A stretch of 64,000 bases of DNA from Pseudorhizobium pelagicum. Lineage in GTDB: Bacteria; Pseudomonadota; Alphaproteobacteria; Rhizobiales; Rhizobiaceae. The stretch spans positions 42,901 to 106,900 of the forward strand of contig JOKI01000018.1 of assembly GCA_000722615.1 (NCBI GenBank), read 5' to 3'. The notes beneath the pieces are model-generated. The model saw nothing but the letters and a program-made list of their open reading frames with translations, was not told the origin of the DNA and did no database searches. Position 1 is the first letter of the stretch; each line of letters begins with the position of its first letter. The translations under genes were made by a program, and so were the position numbers. Of the stretch, positions 37,932 to 47,155 are shown piece after piece.

Positions 37932-38723
37932 ATGAACTCGGCAGCAGGTGGCTATAGGGCATCAATGGTGGAAAGGCGGCTGTCCACTCCACCCGTTTTG
38001 GCAGCGGTCCTCGAGCAAAGGGGACGCGAAGAAGCGGCTTTTCCGGGCGATGGTTGCCTCCTTGTACTTGATGGACGCGCGCTCGACCGCGAGTGCCTCG
38101 CAAAGGCCCTCATCAGCCGCGGGCTGGATAAGGAAGTTTTTGCCGTGGGGTCGGTGGATGAATGGAAGAGAGAAAAAGACTCTCATCCCCCGGTTGAGGC
38201 AATCCTCTTTAACATCGGTGCCCGCCGGGCTACCGAGACAGCCATGGCAGCCGAGATGGCGCGGCTGTCGTCGGAGTTCAGATCGGTTCCGATCGTCGTT
38301 CTCTCGGATTCAGACGATCTTCCCCATGTCCTGCAGATGCTGGAGCACGGCGCGCGCGGCTTCATCCCGTCGTCCGTCGGCGTTGCGGTCTGCATCGAAG
38401 CTCTCAGTCTGGCGATGGCCGGTGGCATTTTCGTTCCTGCCAGCACCGTGCAAGCCATGCGGCACCTGGTCAGTGACGCCGCAGGCGGCGCCGGCCCTCG
38501 GCTGATGTCGGGAATGTTTACTCCGCGTCAGGAAGAGGTGGTCGAGGCCTTGCGCAAAGGCAAGGCAAACAAGATCATCGCCTATGAGCTCAGCCTGAAA
38601 GAAAGTACGGTGAAGGTTCACATTCGCAACATCATGAAGAAGCTGAAGGCGACCAATCGCACCGAAGTCGCCTACAAGCTGAACGACCTGTTCAAGGGGA
38701 CGGGAACCCAGTCTCCTGCCTGA
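37932..38723 (+). CDS. LuxR/NarL-type regulator with pseudo-receiver domain
   Basis: 263-residue DNA-binding regulator. GGGGG precedes the ATG. Residues of about 42-165 resemble a response-regulator receiver (LLVLDGRALDREC, AILFNIGARR, VPIVVLSDSDDL, GARGFIPSS), but the phospho-acceptor Asp is Asn94 and the conserved Lys is Ser, so phosphorylation is unlikely. The C-terminal GerE domain is intact: FTPRQEEVVEALRKGKANK, then IAYELSLKESTVKVHIRNIM and KLKATNRTEVAYKLN. Such proteins control EPS or biofilm genes in rhizobia. It is monocistronic, followed by a strong terminator. Confidence 0.88.
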   Translation: MNSAAGGYRASMVERRLSTPPVLAAVLEQRGREEAAFPGDGCLLVLDGRALDRECLAKALISRGLDKEVFAVGSVDEWKREKDSHPPVEAILFNIGARRATETAMAAEMARLSSEFRSVPIVVLSDSDDLPHVLQMLEHGARGFIPSSVGVAVCIEALSLAMAGGIFVPASTVQAMRHLVSDAAGGAGPRLMSGMFTPRQEEVVEALRKGKANKIIAYELSLKESTVKVHIRNIMKKLKATNRTEVAYKLNDLFKGTGTQSPA

Positions 38724-38750
38724 CCGAAATGACCCCGCACCAGTTGCACC

Positions 38751-38783
38751 AAAAGCCCGTCAGCGACCGCTGAGGGGCTTTTT
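38751..38783 (+). terminator. Intrinsic terminator after the LuxR gene
   Basis: AAAAGCCC pairs with GGGCTTTT, and an inner CAGCG pairs with CGCTG, forming a long stem with a short loop and a run of five T. It lies 28 bp after the stop codon and can also act in reverse because of the leading A run. Confidence 0.85.
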
Positions 38784-39075
38784 GCGTTGTTGCCTAAGCC
38801 TTTAGACGCATCGTGGTATGCGCCTCCCCCATTAGTGGGTGCCGGTGAGTACCGCCGCCTCCAAAAGAACGGTTAACGGATAATTTCCTTTTTATTACTA
38901 AATGTTAGGTTGTAGTTCAGTGATTTCAAGCCGGATCCGGGCAGCGGGGACTGCCTGCTGAGGGGGCGCATTTCGCCTGGTTCTGAACGTTAACACCGGC
39001 ACGTCTACATCTTCTGCAGCAGGCATGCTGCGGGGGGAGGGTAGACCTGTGACGCAATAGGGGGATTGAAATTGC
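38784..39075. other. Intergenic region upstream of Cas2/SinR-like gene
   Basis: About 290 bp without a gene. The middle (38870-38925) is AT-rich and probably contains the promoter of the following small gene; no motif can be named with confidence. Confidence 0.4.
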
Positions 39076-39354
39076 ATGCCAGTCTTTCTCATATCATTTG
39101 ATCTCGATCGCATCGGAAGTAATTACACGTCACTGCGCAAGAAGCTCGTCGGCCTCAATGCGCTCCAGGCGCAGGGCTCGGTCTGGTTTGCCAGACACGA
39201 CGGAAGCGCCGACGATCTGCGAAACCACCTGCAGGAGTGCCTGGACCACAATGACCGGCTGTTTGTCGGGATGATCAATGATGACTGGTCGGCCGTCAAC
39301 ATGGGTGCTCCCGGTCGCTGGCTACGTGAGCAGGTGGTGGCGCCGGGCGACTGA
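39076..39354 (+). CDS. Small Cas2/SinR-like ferredoxin-fold protein
   Basis: 92-residue protein starting MPVFLISFDLDRIGSNYTSL. The pattern of beta strand with FDL, a Y-x2-L-x3-L helix, SVWFARHDGSADDLRNHL and a DRLFVGMINDDW strand matches the SinR/Cas2/VapD-like family of small dimeric ferredoxin-fold proteins. No cas genes or CRISPR array are nearby, so a CRISPR role is not supported; stand-alone members are of unknown or nuclease-related function. GGGGG is 11 bp upstream of the ATG. Single gene between a LuxR regulator and the rml operon. Confidence 0.65.
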   Translation: MPVFLISFDLDRIGSNYTSLRKKLVGLNALQAQGSVWFARHDGSADDLRNHLQECLDHNDRLFVGMINDDWSAVNMGAPGRWLREQVVAPGD

Positions 39355-39556
39355 TCCCCGTCTACCTCTTAAGGCTACAGAGGCGCAAATGGCGCATCGA
39401 CCTGCCGGTTTGGCCACGCCTTATGACGGGCAGGCTGAACCAAGAGTGGAATAGAAGCCGGCATCGACGCATGGCATCGTTATCCTGCAAGAAGACGCCT
39501 GCGGCGGGCGATCAATCGGAACTGCCGTCAAGGGGGTGTCTGCTTCGGGGGGAGGT

Positions 39557-39655
39557 ATGACGCGCCGTGGACGCAATTGGCTGTTGGCCATCGTGGTATC
39601 TTTGTCGATGTGGTTGCTGGTCGTAGCGGTGGTGGCCTTGATCGTCACGGGATAG
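39557..39655 (+). CDS. 32-residue single-pass membrane peptide
   Basis: Short ORF beginning MTRRGRNWLLAIVVSLSM and ending VALIVTG. A positively charged N-terminus precedes one continuous hydrophobic helix, giving an N-in single-span small protein. It is supported by a near-ideal ribosome site (GGGGGAGG five to six bases before ATG). It lies convergent to rmlA in a gap that otherwise holds nothing. Function unknown; small membrane proteins of this form often regulate a larger membrane partner. Database homologues were not checked. Confidence 0.55.
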   Translation: MTRRGRNWLLAIVVSLSMWLLVVAVVALIVTG

Positions 39656-39698
39656 CCGCTGACCGCCGGCCACTTGCCCGACGTCGGTGTCGGGCGCC

Positions 39699-40640
39699 TC
39701 AGCCCGCCAGCACCGCAGCGGGCCGCGAGGAGGGAACGCGGCGACCGGCCTGCTGATCAGGCACCTCACACCCTCCCGCCAGAAGCCGCTGCAGATAGAC
39801 GCCATAGCTGCTCTTTGCATGCCGTTCGGCACAGGTTTCCAGATCAAACCAGTCGATGAAGCCCATTCGGTAGGCGACCTCTTCGGGGCAGGCGATCTTG
39901 AATCCTTGGCGCCGCTCGAGGGTAGCCACGAATTCCGCTGCCTCCAGAAGGCTGTCGGGGGTTCCCGTGTCGAGCCAGGCAAAGCCGCGGCCCAGACGCT
40001 CCACCGAAAGTCTGCCCTGTTCAAGATACAGGCGATTGAGGTCGGTGATCTCGAGCTCGCCGCGTGGCGAGGGCCGCAGACTGGCTGCAAGTTCGACGAC
40101 CCTCTGGTCATAGAAGTAAAGACCCGTCACCGCCCAGTTCGATCGCGGCTGCAGCGGCTTTTCCTCAATCGAGAGGGCCTGCATACCGGTATCGAATTCG
40201 ACGACCCCATAGCGCTGCGGGTCATTGACGTGATAGGCGAAAACGGTGGCGCCGGCGCCCGGGTCCTCAGCGGCAGACCGCAGCAGTTGCGGCAAGCCGT
40301 GGCCGTAGAAGATGTTGTCTCCGAGGATGAGCGCCGAGCGTCCGCCCGCGATATGGTCGGCTCCGATGACGAATGATTGTGCAAGACCATCCGGAGACGG
40401 CTGTACCGAATAGGAGAGGTCGATCCCCCACTGGGCGCCGTCAAGGAGAAGCCGTTGAAAGGCGTCCAGATCATGCGGCGTGGTGATGATCAGGATCTCG
40501 CGTATCCCCGCCAGCATCAGTGTCGTCAGCGGATAGTAGATCATCGGCTTGTCGTAGACCGGCATCAATTGTTTGGAAACGGCCTGCGTGATCGGGTAAA
40601 GGCGCGACCCGGTTCCGCCGGCGAGGATAATACCTTTCAT
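39699..40640 (-). CDS. rmlA: Glucose-1-phosphate thymidylyltransferase
   Basis: 313-residue RmlA/RfbA. It makes dTDP-glucose from dTTP and glucose-1-phosphate, the first step to dTDP-L-rhamnose. The ATG at 40640 overlaps the rmlD stop and puts [18 protein letters not shown] at the N-terminus; the longer reading adds non-homologous residues. Hallmarks: [65 protein letters not shown] and MGFID. The C-terminal tail is slightly longer than usual. Last gene of rmlCBDA. Confidence 0.96.
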   Translation of the reverse strand: MKGIILAGGTGSRLYPITQAVSKQLMPVYDKPMIYYPLTTLMLAGIREILIITTPHDLDAFQRLLLDGAQWGIDLSYSVQPSPDGLAQSFVIGADHIAGGRSALILGDNIFYGHGLPQLLRSAAEDPGAGATVFAYHVNDPQRYGVVEFDTGMQALSIEEKPLQPRSNWAVTGLYFYDQRVVELAASLRPSPRGELEITDLNRLYLEQGRLSVERLGRGFAWLDTGTPDSLLEAAEFVATLERRQGFKIACPEEVAYRMGFIDWFDLETCAERHAKSSYGVYLQRLLAGGCEVPDQQAGRRVPSSRPAAVLAG

Positions 40641-41539
40641 GTCGTGACCTCCTGCATCTCTCTCGCCAAAAGGTGGCCCGCGATGTCTTGCGTCGACCAC
40701 TGCCAATGCGGCAGGCGAATGCCATGGATTTGCGCCAGTCTTTGTGCATTAAGGCGCGAGTTCGCGGGCCGCTGCGCAGCCGTCGGATAGTCGCTTGTGG
40801 CGATCGGAATGATCGTCGTGCTGCGCCCCGTTTTGACCCGGCGGCATTCCATAATGGCGGCTGCAAATTCCGCCCAACTGGCATCACCGGCCGGGGCAAA
40901 ATGAAAGGTGCCGCGCAGTTCGCGGCTGACGTCTTCGGTGAGCTGCCTGGCAATCGTGATCACACCCTCGGCAAGCGCAATCGCCGATGTCGGCCCGCCG
41001 CGTTGATCAGCCACAACGGCGATCTCGTTGCGGGTCTGTGCAAGGCGCAGCATGGTCTTGAGAAAATTGCCGCCATAGGGTGAATAGAGCCAGGCTGCGC
41101 GCAAGATCACATGGTTGTCCGTGGCGGCCCGCACCTGCCGTTCACCCTCAAGTTTCGAGGCGCCGTAGACCGAAAGGGGCACGGCAATATCCTCCTCGTC
41201 ATAGGGGTCGCTCTTGAAGCCATCAAACACGTAATCGGTCGACAGGTGGATGAGCGGTACCCCTAGCTGACCTGCAGCTGCGGCAACGGCGCCGGCGCCA
41301 GCACCGTTGATCCGATAAGCCACCGCCGGCTCCGTTTCCGCTTTGTCCACGGCGGTATAGCCTGCAGCCGAAACGATAACATCCGGTGCCAGCCGGGCCA
41401 CTGCCGGCAATACCGAGCCGGGATCCTCAAGGTCGAGATATGGCCTGCCGACGCTGACGAGCTCAACATCACGTCTGGCCGCAACGTCCTGGAGACACTG
41501 GGCAACCTGCCCGCTACGGCCGGTCACCAGGACGCGCAT
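40637..41539 (-). CDS. rmlD: dTDP-4-dehydrorhamnose reductase
   Basis: 300-residue RmlD/RfbD, reducing dTDP-4-keto-rhamnose to dTDP-L-rhamnose with NAD(P)H. Seen: the nucleotide-binding start [38 protein letters not shown], the YxxxK pair in YGASKLEGE, and [11 protein letters not shown]. Start ATG lies in a TGATG overlap with rmlB, and its TGA overlaps the rmlA ATG. Normal family length; all key residues present. Confidence 0.96.
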   Translation of the reverse strand: MRVLVTGRSGQVAQCLQDVAARRDVELVSVGRPYLDLEDPGSVLPAVARLAPDVIVSAAGYTAVDKAETEPAVAYRINGAGAGAVAAAAGQLGVPLIHLSTDYVFDGFKSDPYDEEDIAVPLSVYGASKLEGERQVRAATDNHVILRAAWLYSPYGGNFLKTMLRLAQTRNEIAVVADQRGGPTSAIALAEGVITIARQLTEDVSRELRGTFHFAPAGDASWAEFAAAIMECRRVKTGRSTTIIPIATSDYPTAAQRPANSRLNAQRLAQIHGIRLPHWQWSTQDIAGHLLAREMQEVTT

Positions 41540-42597
41540 CACACCACCTCCTTGAGGAGGCCCAGGCGCTCGCCGCCGAAGGCCTGCTGTCGCAGCGGTT
41601 GCCACCACCATTCATTGTCGATGTACCAACGAACCGTCTTGCGCAGTCCCGATGCGAAATTTTCCCGTGCCTGCCAACCCAGTTCGCATTCAATTCGACC
41701 TGCATCGATGGCATACCGTTCATCGTGGCCAGGTCGGTCGGCAACAAAGCGTATCAACTGGCTATGGGGCATGCCGGCGGGATGGAGTTCGTCCATCAAC
41801 GCGCAGATGCCGATCACGACATCGATATTGCGCTGCTCGTTGCGCCCTCCGACGTTGTATTTGCGCCCCGGCCGCCCCCTTGAAGCGATCAGCACGAGCG
41901 CGCGGACATGATCATCGACATAGAGCCAGTCACGGATGTTCTGGCCCTTGCCGTAAACGGGCAGGGCCCTGCCGTGCAGCGCATTGAGCACCATCAGCGG
42001 GATCAGCTTTTCGGGAAATTGACAGGGACCGTAGTTGTTGGAGCAATTGCTGATCACCACCGGCAGCCCGTAGGTTCGATGCCAAGCCATCGCAAGATGA
42101 TCGCTCGCCGCCTTGGAGGCCGCATAGGGCGACGAAGGATCATAGGCAGTCGTCTCGTAGAACTGGTCAAAGTCCCCCAGGGACCCATAGACCTCGTCGG
42201 TCGACACATGGACGAAACGAAAGTTCGTCCTGGCCAGCAGCGACAGTCCCATCCAATAGGCCCGCGCCGCCTCCAGCATGGAAAACGTGCCGATGATGTT
42301 GCTTTGGACGAAGGCAGACGCCTCGGCAATGGAACGATCGACATGGCTTTCGGCGGCCAGGTGGATGACCTGATCTGGGCAGAAGGATGCGAGGGCGGCC
42401 GCCATCTGGGCGGTGTCGGTCACATCGGCGCGGAAAAAGCGGAAGTTCGGCCTGCCTGCGACCGACGCAAGCGAATCCAGGTTTCCGGCGTAGGTGAGTT
42501 TGTCGATAACCAGGACCTCGGCCCCGGCCTCGCCGACAAGATGACGCACCAATGCGGATCCGATGAAGCCCGCCCCACCTGTCACGACAACGCGCAT
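41539..42597 (-). CDS. rmlB: dTDP-glucose 4,6-dehydratase
   Basis: 352-residue RmlB/RfbB, an extended short-chain dehydrogenase that converts dTDP-glucose to the 4-keto-6-deoxy sugar with bound NAD. Motifs: [64 protein letters not shown] and [11 protein letters not shown] at 42597 overlaps the rmlC stop (TGATG), better than the GTG one codon before. Second gene of rmlCBDA. Confidence 0.96.
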   Translation of the reverse strand: MRVVVTGGAGFIGSALVRHLVGEAGAEVLVIDKLTYAGNLDSLASVAGRPNFRFFRADVTDTAQMAAALASFCPDQVIHLAAESHVDRSIAEASAFVQSNIIGTFSMLEAARAYWMGLSLLARTNFRFVHVSTDEVYGSLGDFDQFYETTAYDPSSPYAASKAASDHLAMAWHRTYGLPVVISNCSNNYGPCQFPEKLIPLMVLNALHGRALPVYGKGQNIRDWLYVDDHVRALVLIASRGRPGRKYNVGGRNEQRNIDVVIGICALMDELHPAGMPHSQLIRFVADRPGHDERYAIDAGRIECELGWQARENFASGLRKTVRWYIDNEWWWQPLRQQAFGGERLGLLKEVV

Positions 42598-43169
42598 CAC
42601 GCGGTCTCCTTCATGGGGAGGACAGGAGTGACGAGGTCGCGCAGGCGAGGGAGGTAGGCATCCTTCGACGAAATATGGATCTCGCGGCCGGTCAGGGGCC
42701 AGTTTATTGCCAGGTCCGGGTCATTCCAGATGACTCCGGTTTCGGCCGCCGGATTGTAGGGTGCCGTGACCTTATATTGCACGACGGTCCGGGGGCTCAG
42801 GCTCAGGAAGCCGTGAGCAAAGCCTTCCGGGATCCACAACTGCGCGTGATTGTCCTCGCTCAGCTCCACGGCGGTCCACTGGCCGAACGTCTCAGAGGAC
42901 GGGCGCGCGTCGAGGGCAACATCAAATATCGCGCCGGCGATGACCCGAACAAGCTTCCCTTGAGCTGCGGGAGCACGCTGGAAGTGAAGTCCCCGCAGTG
43001 TCCCGTCGCGCCATGACAGAGACTGGTTGTCCTGCACGAAACGGACGTCGGCAACCTCTTTTCGAAACCATTCTTCCCGGTAGAGCTCGCAAAAATAGCC
43101 GCGGCTATCATTGAAGTGCCTTGGAGTGATTTTAATGACGTCGCGAAGTGATGTTGCCTCGATACGCAT
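42597..43169 (-). CDS. rmlC: dTDP-4-dehydrorhamnose 3,5-epimerase
   Basis: 190-residue RmlC/RfbC cupin that epimerises C3 and C5. The start [19 protein letters not shown] matches the family N-terminus; the open frame extends upstream to 43544 without similarity. Motifs: [26 protein letters not shown] with the catalytic His, [25 protein letters not shown] and [19 protein letters not shown]. First gene of rmlCBDA, so its upstream gap should carry the operon promoter. Confidence 0.96.
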   Translation of the reverse strand: MRIEATSLRDVIKITPRHFNDSRGYFCELYREEWFRKEVADVRFVQDNQSLSWRDGTLRGLHFQRAPAAQGKLVRVIAGAIFDVALDARPSSETFGQWTAVELSEDNHAQLWIPEGFAHGFLSLSPRTVVQYKVTAPYNPAAETGVIWNDPDLAINWPLTGREIHISSKDAYLPRLRDLVTPVLPMKETA

Positions 43170-43544
43170 GGACTTGCTCCTCACGCTGATGGTCACAACT
43201 CGCACGTCAGTGTGCGGACGGGAGGACATTGGCCGAGGAAGACAGTCAGCGTCGGCTTGCCCGCCCGGCGCAGTGCTGTTCGTAGAGGCTCCCCCGAATG
43301 CGCCCTTCCGGCAAGAATTAGCGCAGAGGGGCGGTGCAGCACGACTTGACCGTTCGGTTAAGGCCGCACGCCTTTCGGATAGGGGGCCGTGCGGATTGGC
43401 ACGGAACCGGTCATCTTGCGGGGCTGCCTTGCCGCCATGGTCAGGCACCATGGAGAACCCGGTGGGCGGTACAAGAAGAAAACAGCATTCTGCTGCCCGG
43501 TCGGCCAGGCACGCGGCAAGGCGGCGCGGTGATGCCTCAAACAA
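43170..43544. other. Intergenic region upstream of rmlCBDA
   Basis: 375 bp with no convincing gene. One possible stem (CCGCACG/CGTGCGG, 43364-43394, 17-nt loop) is present; significance unknown. The rml promoter is presumably here but not recognisable. Confidence 0.4.
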
Positions 43545-44027
43545 CTACTTCGGAAAGCCGTAGCGATCGGTGATCTGCCAAAAGGCTCGATTGATGGCGA
43601 TCAGGGTCTTGATGCAGTCCTGGATGCGAGCGAGCTCAACATCATCAAGCGCCTCGACCTTGCCGTATTTGACCGCGTCGCGACTTTCGAAGATGCGCAT
43701 CGACTGCGTGAGACCGCTCTCGCCATCTGCGTCGAACGAGTAGATGCAGTGATTGTACTTGTTTCGGAGCTTTGCTTGCTCGCCAAGGCGTCGGGTGGCA
43801 TCAAGAACGTCTGCGCGGCAAGCCTGCGGTGTCTTCGTCAGTTTTGCCAGGCGCTCGACCAGGTCCATGCGTGCTCTTGGGGTGTTCAAAGTCAGAAAGA
43901 TGACGATGGCAGTTTCCTTGTCGGTGCCGGCCAGGCCGGCGATGATGTGGATCAGCAGACTTTCGGTGTTCGTCCAGGTGTAGTTGAGCTGGCCCACCAG
44001 AAGCAGAACGTCCTTGAAGCGTGGCAT
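43545..44027 (-). CDS. Conserved hypothetical protein with HEPN-like RNxxxH motif
   Basis: 160-residue, mostly helical soluble protein that I recognise only as an alphaproteobacterial hypothetical. It starts MPRFKDVLLLVGQLNYTWTNTE and contains KLRNKYNHCIYSFD, where R-N-x3-H fits the Rx4-6H signature of HEPN RNases and HEPN-like helical bundles; an upstream helix (NTESLLIHIIAGL) could be the partner helix. It begins 6 bp after the LuxR gene and is likely co-transcribed. HEPN membership is a motif-level inference and no nuclease activity is claimed. Confidence 0.7.
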   Translation of the reverse strand: MPRFKDVLLLVGQLNYTWTNTESLLIHIIAGLAGTDKETAIVIFLTLNTPRARMDLVERLAKLTKTPQACRADVLDATRRLGEQAKLRNKYNHCIYSFDADGESGLTQSMRIFESRDAVKYGKVEALDDVELARIQDCIKTLIAINRAFWQITDRYGFPK

Positions 44028-44033
44028 GGTCGA

Positions 44034-44810
44034 TCACGCAGTTGGGGGAATGGGCGCTCGGGGATCTTCTCTGTGATCCGTCGCGCCGAGATAGACTGCT
44101 GCTGCCTCTGTCCGGTTGTGGACACGGAGCTTGGCGATCATGTTGTGGATATGGATCTTCACGGTGTGCTCGGACAGCCCCAACACCGCAGCGATGTTCT
44201 TGTTCTGGCTGCCGCGCGCTACATGGGCGAGGATCTCCCGCTCCCGTTCGGTGAGCCGCGACAGCATGCAAGGGCGTGCCAGATCTTGATCAGCGTCCGC
44301 GACACCCTTGAGATGACCCTGTCGTGCCCGCTGCACGAGGCGCTCGAAGTGGAAGCCGGAATAATGGGTGCCGCCGTTCAGCACGATTGAAAGGCTTGAA
44401 AGGAAGATGTCGAGTTTCACGTCAAGCGCCAGCACACCACGCATCTGCCGCGGGTTGAAGCGCCGCAAAACAGCCGGATTAATGTCCGCTTCGCCTTGTG
44501 ACAATAGCGCCACCCGCAGCTCGGGGAAGCGTAAAAACAGGGCAGCCCAGTGCTTTTGAAGCTGATCGACGAGCGACAGATCAACGAGGATAAGCTGGAC
44601 CTGCTCGGCCTCCTCCGCCAGCAGTCCCGCCACCGCCTCTTGAACGCGGACATGAAGCCAGGGAAACTGGCGTTCAATGGCGGCGCAAAGGGGCGCAGAG
44701 ACAATCCCCGGCGGCGCCACAATCGCGACTGCGCGAGGGTCGGGGCGAGACGCGGTCGCTGACCAGGCAGCAAAAAGATCCTGTGCGGTGATGGTGGCCG
44801 ACGGCGACAT
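44034..44810 (-). CDS. LuxR/NarL-family transcriptional regulator
   Basis: 258-residue regulator with GGAGGAACAG before its ATG. The N-terminal half is a loose receiver-like domain (AVAIVAPPG, VQLILVDLSLVDQL, LRVALLSQGEAD); the C-terminal GerE domain is clear: LTEREREILAHVARGSQNKN, then IAAVLGLSEHTVKIHIHNMI and AKLRVHNRTEAAAVYL. It reads away from the type I secretion locus, whose first gene starts 558 bp further, so it may control that locus or the rml genes. The downstream partner is the HEPN-like gene. Confidence 0.87.
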   Translation of the reverse strand: MSPSATITAQDLFAAWSATASRPDPRAVAIVAPPGIVSAPLCAAIERQFPWLHVRVQEAVAGLLAEEAEQVQLILVDLSLVDQLQKHWAALFLRFPELRVALLSQGEADINPAVLRRFNPRQMRGVLALDVKLDIFLSSLSIVLNGGTHYSGFHFERLVQRARQGHLKGVADADQDLARPCMLSRLTEREREILAHVARGSQNKNIAAVLGLSEHTVKIHIHNMIAKLRVHNRTEAAAVYLGATDHREDPRAPIPPTA

Positions 44811-45368
44811 GACCTGTTCCTCCCAGATAGCCTCGGGCGTTGATGCCCTGCTGAAGACAATGGTGAAACGCTAGCCCACACGTATCGCATTGGGAATAGC
44901 TCTATCGGAGGAGGGAGGGGCTTGGAATGACGGTGACAGCTGGGCCTGATGCCGCCGCAGAAACCCGTCTTATCCCTCTGTTTCAAATGCATATTGGTCG
45001 CCTCGCTGGGCGAGGAGATTTTCGCAGCTTCAGGCCTTACAACACGTCTGCCCCACACCTACGGTTGGGCTGACTAGACCAATGGCGTAGCCCGTTCGAG
45101 CAAAGGGAGCAGATGCTCTAGCTCGAAGTGTCATCTTACCCGATAGCGCCGATGGCCGCACAGTTGTCCTCATGGTTCGGCCAATCCTGAGGAGGGCTGC
45201 CGTTCCATGTTTCAGACCTGCGCGGGAGGAGTGTTCACCCGATCAGGCAAGTGACGCCACGGCGGACGTGCGATTACGCCGCCATCCAACGACACCATCG
45301 CGCAGCAAAGACCCCAGGGAGATGAATGGTGGCCACGCTGTTGCGACCATGGACAAAGGACGAGAGCT
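44811..45368. promoter_or_regulatory. Long divergent region between LuxR gene and type I secretion locus
   Basis: 558 bp without a supported gene, unusually long for this gene-dense window. It must hold promoters in both directions. I found no clear operator, CRISPR, RNA gene or terminator. Confidence 0.4.
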
Positions 45369-47084
45369 ATGTCGACCAGACGAACCCATAACGACACCCT
45401 TGTTGCTCCCTACTTCTTCGACGACGATCAGGAGCAGCAGCAACAGCAGCGTCAGCAGGAACAACAACAGCAGCAGCAGACGGAGAGCCAGGACCAGAGC
45501 CAGACGAGCGACCAGACCCAGACAAGCGAGTCGCTCAACGGCAATGGCAACCTTAATCTCAACGGCAGCGCAAACCATAACGGCAATGCCAACATGAATG
45601 GCAACGCCAACTTCAATGCCAGCAAGAACCTCAACGAAAACGTCAATACCACCACGGTGGATGTTGGCGTCACCGTCGACATGGCCATGGATGGCTATCT
45701 TCCCGATGACGACGACTTTGCCGACATCGACGTAAGCTCAGGCAGTTCCGTCGACGGCGTCTTCAACATCAAGTTTGAGGACATTCTTGGTGGTGCGCTC
45801 GGCGGTGACGGCAATGATGTCGGCAACGTCTTCACTCAGGTGGCCAACATCCAGGACAACGATACGCTCGAGAACGCTGAAGTCAGCAATGATGGCGACT
45901 TTTCGCTCGACATGACTGCCCACGGCGGGCTGGCATTTGCAAGCGACGGCATCAGTGCCGGCGGTGCCGGCGGCAGCAGCAGCGGCGACGCCGATGCTGA
46001 TGGCGGTGACGGCGAAGAAGGCGGCTCGGCCGATGGCGGTGGCGCCACAGCCGGTGACGGTAGCGGTGGTGAGGCCATCAGTGTGGCGGCCGGTGGCATC
46101 AGTGCCGGCGGCTTTGCAGCCGGTGGTAGCGGTACCAGCGGCGAGACAGCCAGCGGCGATGCCGATGGCGGACGCGGGGAAGGCGGACGCGGCGGCAGCG
46201 GCGGCGACGGGCTGGGCTTGGGTCTTGGCCTTGGCCTGGGTCTTGGTGCCGGACTTGCCTTTGGCGGAAGTGGCGCCAATGGCGGCGACAACACCGCAGG
46301 TGATGGCGGTAGCGCCGGCAGCGGCGGAACGGCCGATGGCGGCGATGCCGCCGATGGTGGCGACGGCGGAGCGGGCACCGGTGGAGATGCGACAACAAGC
46401 GTTGGCGACATCATGGGCTTGCTGAACCCGCTGTATATCGACAGCGATGGCGGCGGCGACAGTGACGGCGGTGCAGCAGGCGACAGCGATGGCGGCGCCG
46501 GCGGCGGTGGCGGCGCTGGCGGTGCTGGCGGCATGGGCGGAGGCGCTTCAGGTGCTGGCGCCGGTGGTGCCGGTGGCGCAGGGTCGGGTGCCGGAACTGG
46601 CACCGGTAGCGGCTCCGGCATGGGCTCGGGCGCCGGTGGTGCCGGTGGCGACGGAGCCGATGGCACCGGCGGTGAAGCAACCTCAGGCGATGCGATGAGC
46701 GGCGATGCGGCTGGCGGCTACGGCTGGGCCGGCGGCGGCGATGGCGGCGCGGCCTTGAGCGGTGCCTGGGCCGACGGCCTTGGTGGTGACGCCTTCGGCG
46801 GCTGGGCCATGGGTGGTGCCGGTGGTGCCGGCGGTGCCGGTGGCATGGCCATGACCGGCGCGGGTGGCGCTGGCGGCGGCGGCGGCACCTGGGGCTCCGA
46901 CAATGGTGACGACGGTTATGTTACCGGCACGAGTTCGGCGTCGGCGGATGCCGGTATCGACACCTCCGCGTTCAACCAGGACATCGTGCTGGGGGCCAAC
47001 CTGCAGCAGAATGCGATCGACATGACGATTGTCGGCGGCAGCCTCACCAGCACGACGGTGGGTGAGGATGACGACGGCGTATAA
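45369..47084 (+). CDS. Large Gln/Asn/Gly-rich repeat protein, probable type I secretion cargo
   Basis: 571-residue, low-complexity protein with no Cys seen. Order: a short N-terminus; a Gln-rich run with several poly-Gln tracts (about 21-45); an Asn-Gly-Ala repeat (NGNGNLNLNGSANHNGNAN, about 56-90); an acidic region VDVSS...DND; then about 370 residues dominated by Gly, Ala, Asp and Ser (GGAGG, GDADGG, LGLGLGLGLG). The C-terminus (FNQDIVLGANLQQNAIDMTIVGG) is of higher complexity and could be the secretion signal. No signal peptide is seen. The next three genes are a second repeat protein, an ABC exporter and an HlyD-type adaptor, so export by type I secretion and a role in matrix or adhesion are inferred. 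No classic GGxGxDxxx RTX nonapeptide array is evident. Confidence 0.72.
   Translation: MSTRRTHNDTLVAPYFFDDDQEQQQQQRQQEQQQQQQTESQDQSQTSDQTQTSESLNGNGNLNLNGSANHNGNANMNGNANFNASKNLNENVNTTTVDVGVTVDMAMDGYLPDDDDFADIDVSSGSSVDGVFNIKFEDILGGALGGDGNDVGNVFTQVANIQDNDTLENAEVSNDGDFSLDMTAHGGLAFASDGISAGGAGGSSSGDADADGGDGEEGGSADGGGATAGDGSGGEAISVAAGGISAGGFAAGGSGTSGETASGDADGGRGEGGRGGSGGDGLGLGLGLGLGLGAGLAFGGSGANGGDNTAGDGGSAGSGGTADGGDAADGGDGGAGTGGDATTSVGDIMGLLNPLYIDSDGGGDSDGGAAGDSDGGAGGGGGAGGAGGMGGGASGAGAGGAGGAGSGAGTGTGSGSGMGSGAGGAGGDGADGTGGEATSGDAMSGDAAGGYGWAGGGDGGAALSGAWADGLGGDAFGGWAMGGAGGAGGAGGMAMTGAGGAGGGGGTWGSDNGDDGYVTGTSSASADAGIDTSAFNQDIVLGANLQQNAIDMTIVGGSLTSTTVGEDDDGV
45535..45640 (+). repeat. Asn/Gly-coding short tandem repeat
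   Basis: Imperfect 12-18 bp units built on AACGGCAATGCC encode NGNAN-type residues inside the first cargo gene. Codons vary, so the repeat is selected at protein level rather than being a recent DNA expansion. Confidence 0.6.
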
Positions 47085-47126
47085 GGTTCGGTCTTTGGCC
47101 ACACCTTGAGACAAAAAGCCAAGGAT

Positions 47127-47155
47127 CTGCGCGGGACATCTCGCGCAGGTCCCGC
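47127..47155 (+). promoter_or_regulatory. Two overlapping, mutually exclusive hairpins between the cargo genes
   Basis: In the 120-bp spacer after the Gly-rich cargo gene, CTGCGCG (47127) pairs with CGCGCAG (to 47148), while GCGGGAC (47131) pairs with GTCCCGC (to 47155). The two stems share bases and cannot form together. There is no T run, so this is not a standard terminator; it may stabilise the upstream message or attenuate read-through into the exporter genes. Confidence 0.45.

Noticed and set aside
39076-39354. Possible CRISPR-Cas module because of the Cas2-like protein.
   Set aside because: No other cas gene and no direct-repeat/spacer array is present anywhere in the window.
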